A stretch of 64,000 nucleotides of DNA from Chloroflexota bacterium (GTDB lineage Bacteria; Chloroflexota; Anaerolineae; J102): assembly GCA_029782215.1 (NCBI GenBank), contig JAKOVD010000127.1:1-64000 (forward strand), read 5' to 3'. A model generated the notes under the pieces. The model did no database searches. It saw nothing but the letters and a program-made list of their open reading frames with translations, and had not been told where the DNA came from. Position 1 is the first letter of the stretch, and each line of letters opens with the position of its first letter. Position numbers and translations under genes: made by a program. Shown one piece after another: positions 25,093 to 33,932 of the stretch.

Positions 25093-26504
25093 CAGCGCGC
25101 TCCCTGCCTTTTGCCCTTGCGCCTTTCCTCTCCCGGCTTGCCCCTGACCTCCAGCTTGAGGCGCGTGCCCGTGAAGGCATGATACTCGCGAATGCGGTTC
25201 TCGAGGTAGCGAAGATAGGTGAAGTGCATGGCCTCCGGGCTGTTGACGAAGAAGACGAAGGTGGGCGGATCGATGCCGGCCTGGGTGGCATAATAGATGC
25301 GCAGCAGCCTGCCGCGCACGGCCTTGGGCGGATTCACGGCGACGGCATCCTGGACCAGCTTGTTAAGCTCGCCTGTCGTCAGGCGATGGTAGCGCTCGGC
25401 GCGCACCTGCAGCGCCGTCGGCAGGACCTGCTTGACCCGTTGGCCGGTGAGCGCCGAAATGAAGACGACGGGGACGAAGTCGAGGAACTTGAGGTCCTGG
25501 CGGAGCTGCCTGGCATACTCGTCCATGGTGTGTGAATCCTTGGTGATAGCGTCCCACTTGTTGACGACCACCACCAGGCTCCGGTACTCGTCCACGACAT
25601 AGCCAGCGACGTGCGCGTCCTGGTCGGTCACACCATCGGTGGCGTCGATGACCAGCAGCACCACCTCGGCACGGCCGATGGCGCGCAGCGCCCGCAAGAC
25701 GCTGTACTTCTCGATGCCTTGGTCGATGTGTCCCCGGCGCCTGATCCCGGCCGTGTCCACCAGGATGAGGGGCTGGCCCTCCCATTCCACAACAGTGTCG
25801 ATCGGGTCTCGCGTGGTGCCGGCGATCTCGCTGACGATGACCCGCTCCTCGCCCAGCAGGGCATTCAGGAGCGAGGATTTGCCCACGTTGGGCCGGCCGA
25901 CGATGGCAATGCGCGGGATCTCGTCCTCTTCGGCCTGCGGCTCGGCCGCAGGGAGGTGGTCGACGATGGCGTCGAGCAGGTCACCGCTGCCCGTGCCATG
26001 ATAGGCTGAAAGCACGATCGGCTCCCCCAGTCCCAGGGCGTAGAACTCGACGGCGTTCAGACGCCGCTCCTGATTGTCGGCCTTGTTCGCCGCCAGGACG
26101 ATCGGCTTGTTGGTGCCCCTCAGCAGGTTGGCGACTTCGACATCAGCCCCCGTGAGTCCCTCGCTGCTGTCCACCAGGAGGACGATGACATCGGCCTCGT
26201 TGATGGCAAGCTCGGCCTGCTCGCGTATTTCGCGCACGAAGCCGGCGGACGCGGTGGCCAACGGCTTGCCCGCCGCCCGCGCCTGGCCGCCGCGTTCGGT
26301 CAGAGGCTCAATGCCCCCCGTGTCCACCAGCAGGAAGCCGACCCCATTCCACTCGGCGTCGGCATAGATGCGATCCCGCGTCGTACCGGGGATATCCTCG
26401 ACAATGGCCTGGCGGCGGCCGATGATGCGGTTGAAAAGCGTTGATTTGCCGACGTTGGGGCGACCGACGAGGGCGACGACAGGCGTTTCTTGCAGTGATG
26501 TCAT
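25092..26504 (-). CDS. der: Ribosome biogenesis GTPase Der (EngA)
   Basis: Tandem-GTPase assembly factor for the 50S subunit. Two complete G domains are visible: first GRPNVGKSTLF, DTGG and AAN KAD-type NKxD; second GRPNVGKSSLL, DTAG and NKWD. The C-terminal KH-like domain includes PPTFVFFVNSPEAMHFTYLRYLENRIRE and ends in a basic tail (KRQG). The 470-aa length is normal; the insert after the first Walker B region (TERGGQARAAGKP) is slightly long. It is 7 bp downstream of the ybbR gene. Confidence 0.97.
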   Translation of the reverse strand: MTSLQETPVVALVGRPNVGKSTLFNRIIGRRQAIVEDIPGTTRDRIYADAEWNGVGFLLVDTGGIEPLTERGGQARAAGKPLATASAGFVREIREQAELAINEADVIVLLVDSSEGLTGADVEVANLLRGTNKPIVLAANKADNQERRLNAVEFYALGLGEPIVLSAYHGTGSGDLLDAIVDHLPAAEPQAEEDEIPRIAIVGRPNVGKSSLLNALLGEERVIVSEIAGTTRDPIDTVVEWEGQPLILVDTAGIRRRGHIDQGIEKYSVLRALRAIGRAEVVLLVIDATDGVTDQDAHVAGYVVDEYRSLVVVVNKWDAITKDSHTMDEYARQLRQDLKFLDFVPVVFISALTGQRVKQVLPTALQVRAERYHRLTTGELNKLVQDAVAVNPPKAVRGRLLRIYYATQAGIDPPTFVFFVNSPEAMHFTYLRYLENRIREYHAFTGTRLKLEVRGKPGEERRKGKRQGAR

Positions 26505-26510
26505 GATTGT

Positions 26511-27797
26511 TCAGCGCGTCCTGGCCGTGGGTGTAGGCGAGGTGCTCATAGGGTTCGTGGGAGGTTGGGAGGTCGCTGGCGGTGCAGGGGCAATGGTCAC
26601 TTGGACCGTTTCCGGAAGCACAGTCTGCAGGGTCACCCCTTCGGGCAGCAGAAACTTCGGTGAGATGGCGTGGGCGCCGGGTTCGAGTGCGGTCACATCG
26701 AGCGTGGCCACCACGTTGCTGTTGTCCAGGGTCTTGAGCCGGGGAAGTGGTCCCTGCAGGATGACGTCCAGCCTGTTTGGGGACATAGATTCGACCGCAT
26801 AGGCGGGATCGAGCCCCTGGATGACCGGCTTAAGGGTCATCGTCACGCTGCCTTCGATCGGCTCAACGCCAATCCGTACGACTACCGACTGGCTTGTGGC
26901 GGCCGTGATGGAAACGGGCAGCACCAGGGGCACACGCTCTTCGATGTTGGCGGTGGCTCCTTCAAGTTTGATCGGTGACGTTTCCACGTAGGATGGCATC
27001 GCGGCCAGCGTCTTCGGATCGCCGATCAGAGTCACAGTCGTCGGCTCCGCTGTGACGCCCGTCAGCCGGTAATTCGGCGCCGGCTGGCCTTCCAGCTTGG
27101 GCAGGACCGATTTCTCGCTGACGCCCGTCTGCTGCTGGATCGGCACCCGGACCGTCACTGTGCGCGGTTCCGGAATCACGCCCGTGACGATGCCGCCGCT
27201 GCCGTCGCGCAGGACCGGCAGTTCGGTGCTCTGCAGGTTCTCGCGGGCATCGGACAGGCGGACGGTCACCTCGGCGCTGTTGACGAGATTGGCTGTGCTT
27301 TCGGCGGCGGTGACAGTGACGGTGATGGGGTCGGCCACGGGGTCTCCCGCCTCATAGCCGAAGGGAGGCCGATCGACGACCTTGACCTTCACAGGCACCT
27401 CTTTGGTGACGGTGCGTTCCAGGTTCACGACAGCCGCACCCGGGAGCACTTCCTGGATGTCTACCTTGGCCAGGCGCGGCTCGACCGTCACAGGGATCTC
27501 CTGGCGACCGGCGGCGGCCTTGGAGAGATCGACATAGGAGCGCAGGTCGTTCTGCGTGAGGATGTTCCAGACTGAGCGCGGCGCCCGCAGCCGCACATCC
27601 ACATTTAGCAGAGGGCTGCTCGCATCAGTCATGACCAGGCCTTCCGGCAGATTGCGGGCGGTGACCGGGATCCGCGACATCGTGCGGGTTTCGAAGGGGT
27701 CCTTCTGCTGGATCGCCACCACCCAGACGATCACGGCCAGGACAAGGGCCAGCAGAAAGGTGCCGACCTGGTCGCGTTTGGGCACAAGCCGCTTCAT
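26511..27797 (-). CDS. YbbR-domain protein, probable regulator of the diadenylate cyclase (CdaR-like)
   Basis: Single-pass membrane protein (TM about residues 13-30) with a long extracytoplasmic part made of repeated YbbR beta domains. Repeated stretches such as PVTARNLPEGLV, VPVKVKVVDRPPFGYEAGDP and EERVPLVLPVSITAATSQ mark at least four repeats. The 428 aa end in a Pro/Thr tail. It is coupled to cdaA (TGATG overlap), the arrangement in which CdaR modulates CdaA in Firmicutes. Function is taken from that context. Confidence 0.85.
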   Translation of the reverse strand: MKRLVPKRDQVGTFLLALVLAVIVWVVAIQQKDPFETRTMSRIPVTARNLPEGLVMTDASSPLLNVDVRLRAPRSVWNILTQNDLRSYVDLSKAAAGRQEIPVTVEPRLAKVDIQEVLPGAAVVNLERTVTKEVPVKVKVVDRPPFGYEAGDPVADPITVTVTAAESTANLVNSAEVTVRLSDARENLQSTELPVLRDGSGGIVTGVIPEPRTVTVRVPIQQQTGVSEKSVLPKLEGQPAPNYRLTGVTAEPTTVTLIGDPKTLAAMPSYVETSPIKLEGATANIEERVPLVLPVSITAATSQSVVVRIGVEPIEGSVTMTLKPVIQGLDPAYAVESMSPNRLDVILQGPLPRLKTLDNSNVVATLDVTALEPGAHAISPKFLLPEGVTLQTVLPETVQVTIAPAPPATSQPPTNPMSTSPTPTARTR

Positions 27798-28696
27798 CAG
27801 GCGGGGCGCTCCTCCTCGATTTGGACGTACTGTCCCTTCGACTCCAGGAACTGCTCCAACACCCGCCGCAGTCGTTTATCGTCAAGGCGCCTGACCAGGC
27901 GACCGTTGCGGGCCGCCGAGATGATGCCGGTCTCCTCACTGACAATGACCGCCAAGGCGTCCGTTTCCTCTGTGATTCCCAGCGCAGCCCGGTGACGCGT
28001 GCCCAGCGTGGGGTCGGGAAGGGGACGCGACGTCAGCGGCAGCACGCAGGCCGCCGCCTCCAGGCGCTCCTCCCGGACAATGACGGCGCCGTCGTGCAGG
28101 GGGGTGCCTGGGTAGAAGATGGTCTGGAGCATCTCGGATGTCACCTGGCTCCCGATGTGCACCCCAGTCTCGATGGTGTCCTGGAGCCCCGTCTGACCTT
28201 CCATGACGATGATGGCGCCGTTGCGCACCTGCGCCATGCGCTGACAAGCGTCGAGCACTTCGCTGATTACCCTTGCCGTCCCCGTGGAGCGCGAGGCACG
28301 GCCAAACATGAAGCCGGTGCGGCCCAAACGCTCCAGGGCGCGCCGCAGCTCCGGCTGGAAGACGACCGGTATGGCCACCAGGACGACGATGCCGCTGCTG
28401 CGGATCAGCCAGGAGAAGGCAGACAACGCCGTGAAGCTGCTGGCCAACACGCCTAAGAGCACCAACACAAGCACCCCGCGCAGGAGCTGAACCCCCTGCG
28501 TCCCGGCAAAAAGCCGCAGCACCGCATAGAAGATCAACGTGACCAACAGGATGTCGATCAGGTCGAGCAGGGTGAACTGGGAGGCGAGGGCGGCGATATC
28601 TTCCAAAGCGGGCGCACGAGCAGTGAATGCGGGCGAATGCCGGCGTACAGACGTTGTCGAGGGACGTCTGGGTTCCCCGACATTGGGCAACAGCAA
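27797..28696 (-). CDS. cdaA: Membrane diadenylate cyclase CdaA (DAC domain)
   Basis: Makes the second messenger c-di-AMP from two ATP. Three hydrophobic helices (about residues 41-62, 66-90 and 95-113) anchor the catalytic domain, which has both DAC motifs: DGA (202-204) and GTRHRAALG (232-240). The ORF begins with a TTG at 28696, and the first 30 residues look unconserved, so the true start may be further in. It is followed directly by the YbbR gene. c-di-AMP usually controls K+ and osmotic balance; no receptor gene is visible here. Confidence 0.94.
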   Translation of the reverse strand: MLLPNVGEPRRPSTTSVRRHSPAFTARAPALEDIAALASQFTLLDLIDILLVTLIFYAVLRLFAGTQGVQLLRGVLVLVLLGVLASSFTALSAFSWLIRSSGIVVLVAIPVVFQPELRRALERLGRTGFMFGRASRSTGTARVISEVLDACQRMAQVRNGAIIVMEGQTGLQDTIETGVHIGSQVTSEMLQTIFYPGTPLHDGAVIVREERLEAAACVLPLTSRPLPDPTLGTRHRAALGITEETDALAVIVSEETGIISAARNGRLVRRLDDKRLRRVLEQFLESKGQYVQIEEERPA

Positions 28697-28714
28697 GGTC
28701 CCCCAGCCCCTATT

Positions 28715-29443
28715 CTAAACGAAGTCCGCCAGCTCTTCCAGCATGCTCAGGGTCGCCGCGTCGTTGGCCCGGCCAGGCGGCGCGTAAGAGCCGGCTTTGA
28801 CGCTGCTGACCCACTCATATTCCACCAGGAAGTTGCGGATGCTCACGTGCCGCAGACCAAGCTGCTTGTGCAAAGCATAGAGCTCGGCATGAGTCCAGGC
28901 GCGCCCCGGCATCCAGCGCGCGCCCATGCCAATGCGGTTGGTGATCAACAGGAGGCCGCCAGGCCGGAGAACACGCGCCAGCTCCGCCAGCGCGGCCTCC
29001 CGCTGCATCATGAACTCCATCGCCTCAAGGCAGACCACGGCATCGAAGGTCGCGTCAGGAAAGGGCAGGGGATAAGCGCTGCGATGCAGAAAAGTCACGC
29101 GTCCGGGCAGGCGCACGAGCTTGCGTGCCTCCGCCAGCATCCTGGCCGAGGCATCCAGCAGCACCCAGCGGGCGTCAGGCAGCAGGTCCGCTGCCTGGAT
29201 GGCCCGCGCCATTCGTCCCGTCCCCGCGGCCACGTCCAGGATCAGCGCCGGCCGTCGTTCCTCGCCCAGGGCCGCCACGAATGGATCGGCCAGGTAGAAG
29301 ATCTCATCTGTGATCTCCCAATCCTTGATCCGGTCATAACGGCTTGCATAGAGGTCATACAGCCAGACGACCGTCCTCTCGCCGAGATAGGCGCCCTCGG
29401 TGATGATAAGCAGCCAGTACAGCACTGCCGCCGTCACCAGCAA
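28715..29443 (-). CDS. Membrane-associated class I SAM methyltransferase
   Basis: A 242-aa protein with an N-terminal hydrophobic segment followed by a methyltransferase fold: motif I LDVAAGTGRMARAI (near residues 70-83), LLDASARML, the FPDATFDAVVCLEAMEFM strand and LRPGGLLLITNRIG. This resembles UbiE/Methyltransf_11 enzymes. The substrate is unknown. The start is uncertain (TTG 29443 or GTG 29437); the frame opens only about 33 nt further upstream. It lies between cdaA and a polytopic membrane protein on the same strand. Confidence 0.78.
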   Translation of the reverse strand: MLVTAAVLYWLLIITEGAYLGERTVVWLYDLYASRYDRIKDWEITDEIFYLADPFVAALGEERRPALILDVAAGTGRMARAIQAADLLPDARWVLLDASARMLAEARKLVRLPGRVTFLHRSAYPLPFPDATFDAVVCLEAMEFMMQREAALAELARVLRPGGLLLITNRIGMGARWMPGRAWTHAELYALHKQLGLRHVSIRNFLVEYEWVSSVKAGSYAPPGRANDAATLSMLEELADFV

Positions 29444-29520
29444 GGCAGCGGCTGCCAGACCCGCGATCAGCCAGGATGACAGGTGTCAGCCCCCCTTGCC
29501 CACGGCGCTTCGCGGTCCCC

Positions 29521-30405
29521 CTACCCAACCGATAGCAGAGCCACGGCTATGGCCAGGGCCAGCAGATGCCACCTTCCCAGGCGCTCCGGGTCAGCGCTGC
29601 CAGCCCGAACGCTGGGCACGACCAGGGCAGCGGCCATGGCCGCTGCCGCCGCACGCTCCTGTGCGATGACCAGCACGGCCACGACGGCGGCGCTGCCGGC
29701 CCACTGCCAGACCGCCGACCCTCCCGCAGTCAGCTCTTCGGCCGCGAAAGCAAGCAAGGTGAACGCCGCCATCAACAGCCATACCGTTCCGGTCGATGGC
29801 GCAGGCCAGGCAATGGGCTGGGGAGCAGCGAACAAAGCCATGCCCAACCACCAGGGCAACGCCACTGCCACAACCGCGGCCAGCAGCCGGGTCAGGCGCG
29901 GGTAAGCGGGAGCGAAGGCCGTGGCTGCCAGGGCGATCAGCATGACGAGAACGGTGGCAAAGACGGCCGCTGTCCCCAGCATCACCGCGGCTGCGCCCGC
30001 CAACAGGAAGACGATCCAGACATCGCGCGTCAGCGGCCCCTCGTCGCTGGCCTGCGCCCAATGCCATAGACGCGCCAGGGGCGCATCGGACGCCGCATAC
30101 GGCCAGGGCGGGATCTTGGTGACACCGTTGGCTCCGGGGCCCCTGGCAGGCAACTGCGCCAGGGCGAGCATCTGACCCCAAATAGCGCCCCACAGGGCCT
30201 CGACCAGCAGCAGAGCCAGCATCACCTTGGCCAGGTGGCTTGGGCTCCAGGACCAGGTTCCGCTGAGTATCAGGCCCGCCAGGAAGGTCCATACCGGCGC
30301 CAGGCGCCAGGGGGTGGAGCCAACCCAAAGCCGCAGATCAACGACACTCGTCGCGCGGGTGTGGCCGTTGGCCCCGGTGGGAACGTCAGCCGTCTGGTTC
30401 ATCAT
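29521..30405 (-). CDS. Polytopic membrane protein of unknown function
   Basis: A 294-aa integral membrane protein with about eight hydrophobic helices after a 30-residue hydrophilic N-terminus. No family motif is recognised. The ATG at 30405 overlaps the ROK kinase stop (ATGA), so translation is coupled to it. The arrangement of helix pairs vaguely recalls UbiA-type prenyltransferases, but the Asp-rich motifs are missing. Function not assigned. Confidence 0.6.
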   Translation of the reverse strand: MMNQTADVPTGANGHTRATSVVDLRLWVGSTPWRLAPVWTFLAGLILSGTWSWSPSHLAKVMLALLLVEALWGAIWGQMLALAQLPARGPGANGVTKIPPWPYAASDAPLARLWHWAQASDEGPLTRDVWIVFLLAGAAAVMLGTAAVFATVLVMLIALAATAFAPAYPRLTRLLAAVVAVALPWWLGMALFAAPQPIAWPAPSTGTVWLLMAAFTLLAFAAEELTAGGSAVWQWAGSAAVVAVLVIAQERAAAAAMAAALVVPSVRAGSADPERLGRWHLLALAIAVALLSVG

Positions 30406-31397
30406 AGGGCCTCTTTGAGGTTGCGCGCCAGTACAGAAGCGCCCAACACGGTAGCGTTGTCGCCCAAGGCAGCCGGCAGGATCTTCACCTTGTCCATGTC
30501 ATCCTTCAGGAAGAAATGAGCATAGGCATGCTCTGCCACCGCCGCCACATAGCGCTCGCCCAGGCTTTCCACCAGGCCGCCTCCCAGCACCACGCACTCG
30601 GGATCGAGCAGGTTGACAAGGGAGGCAATGAAGACGCCAAGCGTTTCCGTGGCTTCGACCAACACCCGGTCGACCAGGGGATCGCCGGCATCCAGCGCCT
30701 TGCGAATGTCCCCGCTGGCGATGGTGGCCCCCTCCTTGACGACCAGCGCCGTAGGCTCGCCTGCGGCAATGGCGGCGCTCAGGCGCCGGCTGATGGCGCC
30801 TCGGCTGGCCAGGGCTTCCAGGTGCCCCAGCTCGCCGCAGCCACAGCGCGGACCGCCCATCATGACGGTCATGTGCCCAACCTCACCTGCCGACCAGCGG
30901 AAGCCGCGCCGCAGCCGGCCGCCAAGAATCAAACCGCCGCCGATGCCGGTGCCGACGAAGACGCCGATCAAGTCTGCATAGCCTTGCCCGGCTCCGTAGA
31001 CCGACTCGCCGAGCGTCCCGAGGTTCACGTCGTTGTCCACGACCACGGGCACCTGCAGCCGCTTGGACAGCTCCGGCCCCAGGTCGAAGCCGTGCTCCCA
31101 TCCGGGCAGATTGGCGGCCTTGTGGACCCATCCCGTCCCAACGTTCACGGGGCCGGGGGCGCTGGCGCCCACGGCCTTGATCCTCGTCATGGTCACCTTG
31201 GCCGCCGCCACCGCCTCCTGCACCGTGACGGCAATGCGATCCGCGACCAGCGGCGGGTCGGGATTGGCGACGCTCGCGGGTAGGGACTTGCGCTTGCTGC
31301 GACCAATGATGTTCCCCTTGTTGTCAACCACGGCGGCCAGGATCTTGGTGCCGCCCAGGTCAACCCCAACCACGAAATCTCCCCTTTGCTTGGCCAT
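30402..31397 (-). CDS. ROK family sugar kinase (glucokinase-like)
   Basis: Cytoplasmic ATP-dependent hexokinase. The start at ATG 31397 (reading AKQRGDFVVGVDLGGTK) places the phosphate-binding DLGGTK near the N-terminus; a longer frame to 31502 covers the end of the upstream kinase gene and is not used. The ROK signature is GVFVGTGIGGGLILGGRLRRG followed by AGEVGHMTV, with EVGH containing a zinc-ligand His. The zinc motif reads CGCGELGHLE where most ROK proteins have CxCGxxGCxE, so His replaces the last Cys. Glucose is the likely substrate, given a GH13 glycosidase in the same strand block. Confidence 0.88.
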   Translation of the reverse strand: MAKQRGDFVVGVDLGGTKILAAVVDNKGNIIGRSKRKSLPASVANPDPPLVADRIAVTVQEAVAAAKVTMTRIKAVGASAPGPVNVGTGWVHKAANLPGWEHGFDLGPELSKRLQVPVVVDNDVNLGTLGESVYGAGQGYADLIGVFVGTGIGGGLILGGRLRRGFRWSAGEVGHMTVMMGGPRCGCGELGHLEALASRGAISRRLSAAIAAGEPTALVVKEGATIASGDIRKALDAGDPLVDRVLVEATETLGVFIASLVNLLDPECVVLGGGLVESLGERYVAAVAEHAYAHFFLKDDMDKVKILPAALGDNATVLGASVLARNLKEAL

Positions 31398-31413
31398 GGC
31401 GTGAACTCCGTGT

Positions 31414-32049
31414 CTAGAAAGCGATGGTGGCCTTGCCTGCCAGGCGGTCGGCGACCGCTGTAAGCACGAGGCTGAGGTGCTGGGGCTGGCGCACAAAATC
31501 AAGGTTGTCAGTCTCGATGGTCAAAACCGGGCACAGACTGAAACCTTGCATCCAACTATCATACAACGCATTGAGCCGCGCCAGGTAGGCGGGGTCGATG
31601 GATCGCTCATATGCGCGCCCGCGCAACCGGATACGTTCTAGCAAGGTCGGCACCGTGGCCCGCAGGTAGATCACAAGGTCGGGAGGCGGGAGCAATGCAC
31701 AGAGAATTTCGTACAGCTCGCGATAGCTGCTGTAATCGCGCTCGTCCATCGACCCCTGCGTGTACAGGTTGCGGGCAAAGATCTCGGCGTCTTCATAGAC
31801 GCTGCGGTCCTGGATGACCGAGTGCGGACGGCTCAGCAGCTCGTGGTGATGGCGCAGACGCCGGGAGAGGAAAAAGACCTGCGAGTGGAAGGACCACGAG
31901 CGCATGTCCTGGTAGAAATCGGCCAAATAGGGATTGTCGTCCACGGCCTCAAAAAAAGGCTCCCAGCCGAGCTGCTCCGCCAGCAGCCCGGTCAACGACG
32001 ACTTGCCCACCCCCACGTTGCCGGCGACGGCCACGAAACGCTTGGTCAT
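31414..32049 (-). CDS. Deoxynucleoside kinase (dGK/dAK type)
   Basis: Salvage kinase that phosphorylates deoxynucleosides to dNMPs. The P-loop GNVGVGKSS (residues 10-18), the base-recognising region with HSQVFFLSRR, the QDRSVYEDAEIF motif (DRS) and the LID region LRGRAYERSID are all present. The 211 aa match Bacillus/Lactobacillus deoxyadenosine and deoxyguanosine kinases. Its ATG overlaps the stop of a second, larger kinase (ATGA), forming a heterologous kinase pair as known from dAK/dGK in lactobacilli. Base specificity cannot be told. Confidence 0.9.
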   Translation of the reverse strand: MTKRFVAVAGNVGVGKSSLTGLLAEQLGWEPFFEAVDDNPYLADFYQDMRSWSFHSQVFFLSRRLRHHHELLSRPHSVIQDRSVYEDAEIFARNLYTQGSMDERDYSSYRELYEILCALLPPPDLVIYLRATVPTLLERIRLRGRAYERSIDPAYLARLNALYDSWMQGFSLCPVLTIETDNLDFVRQPQHLSLVLTAVADRLAGKATIAF

Positions 32050-33104
32050 GAGGGCTGCTCCGGGGGCACGTCCGCGGCGACGTCCCAGGAGCGGCGCCAG
32101 TTATAGCCCATCTTGTCGATGTAGGCGGCCTCGAGGTCAATGCCGGCATAGTTGGCAAGCTTGAGCAAGTAGGCCAGCACGTCGGACATTTCCTCGGCCA
32201 GCACCTTGCGCTTGGCCGTCAATGCTCGCTCGAGGGCGTCGGCCTGGCTGCCGCCTGCACTGCCTAGCACTTCGGCCTGGCGCAGGACCTGTTTGATCTC
32301 GCGCCCCACCTCGCCCACCTCCTCCGTCAACCCCACGAAGTTGAGCGAGAGGTCGGCGCCAAAGCCCTTCTCGCGATCCAGGGCGCGATGAAAGCGCTGG
32401 AAGTCACCCAAGCGGCGGCGGCCCCCGTGCAGGATGCGGATGCCGCTGGGCGGGGCATCTGAGCGCAGCTCAGGCAGGCTTTGCTGGATGGCCCCATGCT
32501 CCAAAGCGGCCCGGACCAGACCGAGGATATACTCGCGGTCAGCCTGTGAGCGCACGAAGTCGATCTCGTTCGTATCGACCGCCAGGACGGGCGCTTTGTG
32601 ATACTCGCGGAAAAAGGCGTCGTAGGCTTCGCGCAGCGCCTCGATGTAGCCGCGCTCGATGTTGCGCTCGTAAGGCCGGTCGCGCATGGCAATGCGCTGC
32701 ATGAGGACGTCCGTGCTGGCGCGCAGGTAGACGACCAGGTCCGGCGTGGGGATCTGTTCGTCCAGGATGGCGTGAACCCGGTCGTACATGGCCAGCTCGT
32801 CGTTGGCCAGGTTGAGGTGGGCGAAGAGTCGGTCCTTGTCAAAAATGTAGTCACTCAGCAAACGGCTGTGCGCCAGGGCGCGGGCGATCACCTGGTGCTG
32901 TTGGTGGTAGCGGCTGATCAAGAAGAAGATCTGGGTCTGGAAGGCGTAGCGCGCCCGGTCGGCGTAGAAGTCCCCCAGGAAGGGGTTCTCCTCGAAGACC
33001 TCGAGCAAAACCTCAGCCCCCAACGACTCCGCCAACACGCGTGCCAGCGTGGTTTTGCCCACGCCGATAACACCTTCGATCGCAATGTACTCGTGATAAG
33101 CCAT
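32046..33104 (-). CDS. Deoxynucleoside kinase fused to a MazG-like nucleotide pyrophosphohydrolase domain
   Basis: From the ATG at 33104 (reading AYHEYIAIEGVIGVGKTT) the protein has 352 aa; the longer frame to 33182 adds unmatched basic sequence. Residues 1 to about 215 are a complete deoxynucleoside kinase: P-loop EGVIGVGKTT (10-19), FQTQIFFLISRYHQ, a DY..DKDRLF motif where others have DRS, and MRDRPYERNIE. Residues about 232-345 form a MazG/all-alpha NTP-pyrophosphatase domain with EEVGEVGRE (261-269) and EEMSDVLAY (304-312), the Mg-binding ExxE and ExxD pairs. The kinase makes dNMP whereas MazG-type domains make NMP from NTP. It overlaps the second kinase gene by ATGA. Confidence 0.88.
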   Translation of the reverse strand: MAYHEYIAIEGVIGVGKTTLARVLAESLGAEVLLEVFEENPFLGDFYADRARYAFQTQIFFLISRYHQQHQVIARALAHSRLLSDYIFDKDRLFAHLNLANDELAMYDRVHAILDEQIPTPDLVVYLRASTDVLMQRIAMRDRPYERNIERGYIEALREAYDAFFREYHKAPVLAVDTNEIDFVRSQADREYILGLVRAALEHGAIQQSLPELRSDAPPSGIRILHGGRRRLGDFQRFHRALDREKGFGADLSLNFVGLTEEVGEVGREIKQVLRQAEVLGSAGGSQADALERALTAKRKVLAEEMSDVLAYLLKLANYAGIDLEAAYIDKMGYNWRRSWDVAADVPPEQPS

Positions 33105-33153
33105 GGTGCGCCGTCGCCAGAGTGCTGCCGCAGTTGATGAGCCGACAGGCCGA

Positions 33154-33182
33154 AGCTTAACGCGGGCATGGCCAAAAGTCAA
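33154..33182 (-). promoter_or_regulatory. Candidate promoter of the deoxynucleoside kinase genes
   Basis: Minus strand: TTGACT (33182-33177), 17-bp spacer, TAAGCT (33159-33154), 50 bp before the ATG at 33104. The -35 is good (five of six, and identical to that of nusA including following T residues); the -10 is weak. Confidence 0.45.
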
Positions 33183-33225
33183 CGCTCATGACATGTAACC
33201 TTTACCCCCAAAACCTGAAACCTGC

Positions 33226-33255
33226 GATGCCTGGCATCCGTAGTGGTGTTAGAAT
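33226..33255 (+). promoter_or_regulatory. Candidate promoter and dyad upstream of the ECF sigma gene
   Basis: TAGAAT (33250-33255) could be a -10 box, 47 bp before the GTG at 33302. A perfect 6-bp inverted repeat, GATGCC-T-GGCATC (33226-33238), covers the position of the -35 box and may be an operator. No typical ECF AAC motif was placed with confidence. Confidence 0.35.
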
Positions 33256-33301
33256 CGTGTCATGATGTCACTCGACCAGGCATTTCTTGAGGACTGTTTA
33301 A

Positions 33302-33916
33302 GTGTACACAGCCACCAACCGGCAGGATGAAGAGTACTGGCTGCAGCAGGCGCGCAATGGCGACAATGCCGCTTTTGCACACGTCGTGCAGGCCTACCAG
33401 AAGCCGGTCTACAACCTCTGCTACCGTACACTCGGCGATGCCGATGAGGCGGAAGACGCCACCCAGGAGACGTTCCTGCGTGCGTACACCAACCTCAGCC
33501 GCTACGATCCGGAGCGGCGCTTTCTCACCTGGATCCTGTCCATCGCCTCCAACCACTGCATTGACCGCCTGCGTCGCAAGCGGCAAACCTGGGTGTCAAT
33601 CGACGACGAGGTGGTCAGCGAGCACCTGGTGGCGCCGGTCGAATCGCCCTACAGGAGCGCCGAGCGCCGCGAACAGGCTGAGGCGATCCAGGGCTGGCTC
33701 AATCGCATGGCGCCCGAGTATCGCGTCCCGCTTGTCCTGTTGTATTGGTACGATCTCTCCTACGAAGAAATCGCTGCCACCATGAATCTCTCGGTGCCAG
33801 CCGTCAAATCACGCCTGCATCGCGGCCGGAAGCAAATGGCCGACTTCATGCTGGCGGACTCAAGGTCTCCCTATGTTCCTTCTCACACCACCGCCCCGGC
33901 GGCCATCGCCGGCTAA
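33302..33916 (+). CDS. ECF-type RNA polymerase sigma factor
   Basis: Extracytoplasmic-function sigma-70 factor. Region 2 includes YNLCYRTLGDADEAEDATQETFLRAYTNL and the FLTWILSIASNHCIDRLRR segment (about 38-95); region 4 is the HTH APEYRVPLVLLYWYDLSYEEIAATMNLSVPAVKSRLHRGRKQM (about 141-184). Length is 204 aa with an unconserved tail. Start GTG with GAGGA 8 nt upstream. The next gene, 16 bp on, looks like its membrane anti-sigma factor, and the one after that a surface or cytoskeletal protein likely to be controlled by it. Confidence 0.93.
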   Translation: MYTATNRQDEEYWLQQARNGDNAAFAHVVQAYQKPVYNLCYRTLGDADEAEDATQETFLRAYTNLSRYDPERRFLTWILSIASNHCIDRLRRKRQTWVSIDDEVVSEHLVAPVESPYRSAERREQAEAIQGWLNRMAPEYRVPLVLLYWYDLSYEEIAATMNLSVPAVKSRLHRGRKQMADFMLADSRSPYVPSHTTAPAAIAG

Positions 33917-33932
33917 TCGGAGGCTCCGGCTC

